9,895 bases of DNA from Chloroflexota bacterium (GTDB lineage: Bacteria; Chloroflexota; Anaerolineae; Caldilineales; Caldilineaceae), in assembly GCA_016199425.1 (NCBI GenBank), contig JACQGT010000587.1, positions 1 through 9,895 on the forward strand, in the 5' to 3' direction. The notes beneath the pieces were generated by a model. The model was not told where the DNA came from. It ran no database searches and worked only from the letters and a program-made list of their open reading frames with translations. Below, in pieces: positions 8,189 to 9,895 of the stretch. The first letter of the stretch is position 1, and each line of letters opens with the position of its first letter. The position numbers and the translations under genes were made by a program.

Positions 8189-8468
8189 CTTCCGCCACCG
8201 CCAGAAGTTGTGCCGGTTGCCGTTCTGCCCAATCGGTGCGGTAGAGGAATGCGTCCAGATTTTCGCTGGTCACGCCGTCGTCCGGGCCCGCCCCGATGCC
8301 GATAATGCCCCACAGGGGGTCATCGGCGAGGGTGGCCGCCTGGCGCTGTTCGATGGCCGCGGTCAGCAGTTCGCGCAGCAGCGCGGACATTGTAGTGGAC
8401 TGGCGTTGGGCCTCCTCGGCCAGCCATTCGTGCTGCCACTCTTCCAGAATCATCTGCACGCGTTTCAT
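8169..8468 (-). CDS. vapB: Ribbon-helix-helix antitoxin (CopG/VapB-like)
   Basis: The 99-residue product has an N-terminal MKRVQMILEEWQHEWLAEEA followed by TTMSALLRELLTAAIEQR (to about residue 42), the short beta-strand plus two helices of a ribbon-helix-helix DNA-binding domain. The rest (about 45-99) is acidic and Trp-containing and probably wraps the toxin. It directly precedes and overlaps the PIN toxin gene. ATG 8468 has a strong Shine-Dalgarno, GGAGGG at 8474-8479, 5 bases upstream, and a good promoter just beyond. The frame stays open further upstream, but a longer start would place the promoter inside the gene. As in other VapBC modules it probably represses its own promoter with the toxin as co-repressor; this is inferred from the family. 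Confidence 0.85.
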   Translation of the reverse strand: MKRVQMILEEWQHEWLAEEAQRQSTTMSALLRELLTAAIEQRQAATLADDPLWGIIGIGAGPDDGVTSENLDAFLYRTDWAERQPAQLLAVAEDGPNHR

Positions 8469-8511
8469 AGCCACCCTCCAATTCGTTGACACACACAAAC
8501 TACACATCCAC

Positions 8512-8540
8512 AGTGTACACAAAATTGAGCGGGTTGTCAA
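8512..8540 (-). promoter_or_regulatory. Sigma-70-type promoter of the toxin-antitoxin operon, with possible operator
   Basis: On the minus strand, -35 TTGACA (8540-8535, perfect) is followed by a 17-base spacer and -10 TACACT (8517-8512, 4 of 6). Transcription would begin near 8505, giving a leader of about 37 bases. The 8-bp palindrome GTGTACAC (8513-8520) overlaps the -10, and TGTGTA occurs again 15 bases downstream. These are plausible binding half-sites for the ribbon-helix-helix antitoxin. Confidence 0.75.
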
Positions 8541-8556
8541 ACACTTTTTTGCCTGT

Positions 8557-8603
8557 GATAGAACGAAGCGGGGCGCTTGCGCCACCCCGCTTTGTCCTCT
8601 ATC
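8557..8603. terminator. Long hairpin between the oxidoreductase gene and the toxin-antitoxin promoter
   Basis: AAGCGGGG (8566-8573) pairs perfectly with CCCCGCTT (8585-8592). The symmetry continues outward after a small asymmetric gap with GATAGA (8557-8562) and TCTATC (8598-8603), and a smaller GGCG/CGCC pairing lies inside. It sits 53 bp past the oxidoreductase stop and just before the antitoxin promoter, where a terminator would insulate the two units. Neither strand shows a real T-run after the stem, so it may be a non-canonical terminator or a repeat. Confidence 0.5.
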
Positions 8604-8604
8604 A

Positions 8605-8637
8605 ACGCAGATCAATCCAAATGATGAAAATCTGCGT
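8605..8637. repeat. Inverted repeat ACGCAGAT / ATCTGCGT
   Basis: Perfect 8-bp arms at 8605-8612 and 8630-8637 with a 17-base loop. The same words occur in the dispersed repeats at 5372-5439 and 6379-6392. It lies between the oxidoreductase stop and the hairpin at 8557-8603. Confidence 0.6.
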
Positions 8638-8655
8638 CCTTTTTTAGGTTCATCC

Positions 8656-9855
8656 CTACGCTTCGTAGACGCAATCCACCTGGCGCTTGCTCTCAGACGA
8701 TTGCAGAATGGCGTCACAGATGACCGAATTGCGGTAGCCGTCCAGGAAGTCCGCGCCGATGGGGGATACCGCCCGGTTGTTGACGATACAGTCGAGCAGA
8801 TGGGTGATCTCGTGCACGAACGTATGCTCCCAGCCGATCATATGGCCCTGCGGCCACCAGTTCTCCCACCAGGGGTGGAAGGGTTCCGAGACGAGAACAT
8901 TACGGAAGCCCTGGGCCTCCTTCGGCTGCTCCCCCACCCAATAGACTTCCAGCTCGTTGAGCCGCTCCAGGTTGAAGACGATACTGGCCTTCTCGGCGTT
9001 GATTTCGATGCGCTGGCCGTTCTTGCGCCCGGCGGCGAAACGGGTGGCCTCGACAGTGCCCAGCGCGCCGTTTTCAAAGTCCAGCAGCGCGGTGAAGGCG
9101 TCGTCCACATCCACTCTGCCCATTGTGCCGTCGCCCCAAGGCCGTTCCTCGATGAAAGTGCGGGTCATGCCCGAGACGCTTTTCACCTCGCCCACCAGAT
9201 AGCGGGCCAGGTCGATGATGTGCGCGCCCAGATCGCCCAGCGCACCGCTGCCCGCCACCTTTTTCTGCAAGCGCCAGATCATCGGCATATTGTAGTGGGG
9301 CATAATCCACTCTTGCAGGTAGACCGCCCGGAAGTGGTAGATTTTGCCCAGCAGCCCGGAGTCCACCAGCTTGCGAATCTGGCGGATGGCCGGGACGAAG
9401 CGGTAGTTGAAGGCCACCATATGCTTGACGCCCGCCTTTTGCACGGCGTCCAGCATCGTTTTGGATTCCTCGGCCGTGCGGGCCAGGGGCTTCTCGCAGA
9501 GGATGTGTTTGCCCGCCTCCGCCGCGGCGATGCACGGCTCGGCGTGGGCGTCGTTGGGGCCGCCGTTGTCGAACAACTGAATGTCGTCGTTGCTGATCAG
9601 ATCCCGCCAGTCGGTGTAGGCGTGCTGGTAGCCGTATCGTTTGGCCGCCTCAGCCACCGCCTCCTGATTGCGCCCGGCAATCCCTACCAGCTTGGGCACA
9701 GCGGGCGGCGGGTACATCATATGCCCGATGTTGAGCATTGCGTGGCTGTGGGCTTTGCCCATAAAGGCATAGCCCAGCATCCCCACGCCGATCTCCGGGG
9801 CCTCGCCCTCGGCCTTCGCCCCGGCCATGGAAGTGAAACCGCTTGCTTCGCTCAT
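8656..9855 (-). CDS. Gfo/Idh/MocA-family NAD(P)-dependent oxidoreductase
   Basis: The product has 399 residues. A Rossmann nucleotide-binding motif GMLGYAFMG lies at 25-33, after a leader of about 20 residues. The family signature follows: GPNDAHAEPCIAAAEAGKHILCEKPLARTAEE, with the EKP motif at 121-123 (Lys 122 catalytic). In the C-terminal alpha/beta domain GSGALGDLGAHIIDLARYL (203-220) carries His 212, the usual active-site histidine. Members oxidise or reduce sugars, inositols and related polyols; some are dehydrogenases of myo-inositol or glucose-type substrates. The Trp-rich segment FHPWWENWWPQGHMIGWEH (326-344) probably lines the substrate pocket, but the substrate cannot be named. ATG 9855 has a strong Shine-Dalgarno (GAGGAG at 9862-9867, 6 bases away). 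Its promoter and any upstream operon partners lie beyond the right edge. Confidence 0.93.
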   Translation of the reverse strand: MSEASGFTSMAGAKAEGEAPEIGVGMLGYAFMGKAHSHAMLNIGHMMYPPPAVPKLVGIAGRNQEAVAEAAKRYGYQHAYTDWRDLISNDDIQLFDNGGPNDAHAEPCIAAAEAGKHILCEKPLARTAEESKTMLDAVQKAGVKHMVAFNYRFVPAIRQIRKLVDSGLLGKIYHFRAVYLQEWIMPHYNMPMIWRLQKKVAGSGALGDLGAHIIDLARYLVGEVKSVSGMTRTFIEERPWGDGTMGRVDVDDAFTALLDFENGALGTVEATRFAAGRKNGQRIEINAEKASIVFNLERLNELEVYWVGEQPKEAQGFRNVLVSEPFHPWWENWWPQGHMIGWEHTFVHEITHLLDCIVNNRAVSPIGADFLDGYRNSVICDAILQSSESKRQVDCVYEA

Positions 9856-9875
9856 TGTCGTCTCCTCGTAGGTAG

Positions 9876-9895
9876 TGGATATTGGGTATTGGATA
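9876..9895. repeat. 7-bp tandem repeat (TGGATAT/TGGGTAT), cut by the window edge
   Basis: TGGATAT, TGGGTAT and TGGATA follow one another to the last base. The array lies upstream of the oxidoreductase Shine-Dalgarno and probably continues outside the window. It is another example of the 7-8 bp arrays seen at 2621-2693 and 7728-7750. Confidence 0.65.

Noticed and set aside
8469..8717. N-terminal extension of the antitoxin into the oxidoreductase 3' end
   Set aside because: The frame is open, but it would bury the promoter and hairpin, and the strong Shine-Dalgarno serves ATG 8468.

Overview
The window is G+C-rich bacterial chromosome. Its gene content and repeats suggest the phylum Chloroflexota (Anaerolineae/Caldilineae-like). 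This is an inference from three things: a RarA ATPase fused to an extra C-terminal domain (a form known from cyanobacteria and Chloroflexota), a soluble multi-GAF histidine kinase, and intergenic spacers full of degenerate 7-8 bp tandem repeats and dispersed repeats built on CGCGGAG, ATCTGCGT and ATCCGTG words. No rRNA, tRNA or CRISPR array is visible.

Layout. At the left edge (1-333, +) is the C-terminal end of an endonuclease/exonuclease/phosphatase-family protein. A perfect 24-bp inverted repeat bounded by GTAG...CTAC follows (335-387) and looks like a REPIN (paired REP element). It ends 14 bp before rarA (402-2639, +). rarA converges on a triple-GAF sensor histidine kinase (2687-5017, -). 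Only 47 bp separate them, and both stop codons lie inside short tandem repeats (8-mer, then 7-mer). Next is a 500-bp gene-free stretch (5042-5541) holding a MITE-like inverted repeat of about 140 bp and a second dispersed inverted repeat. All remaining genes are on the minus strand: a DUF429 protein (5542-6300), a repeat-filled spacer (6301-6608), an enolase-superfamily MenC/N-acylamino-acid-racemase-like enzyme (6609-7715), a VapBC-type toxin-antitoxin pair (toxin 7781-8188, antitoxin 8169-8468) and a Gfo/Idh/MocA-family oxidoreductase (8656-9855).

How the genes relate. On the minus strand the order is oxidoreductase, then a hairpin, then a good sigma-70-type promoter (TTGACA-17-TACACT), antitoxin, toxin and the menC-like gene. 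The last three may form one transcript. I see no common pathway linking the enolase-like enzyme, the oxidoreductase and the DUF429 protein. The kinase has no response regulator next to it here. No gene cluster in the window looks like a clearly new multi-gene system. The most unusual material is the repeat content: a REPIN and a second GTAG/CTAC hairpin with no transposase in view, heptamer/octamer arrays running into stop codons, a dispersed repeat that supplies the end of a reading frame, a C9 tract near the start of the kinase gene, and the RarA fusion with its degenerate methyltransferase-like tail.
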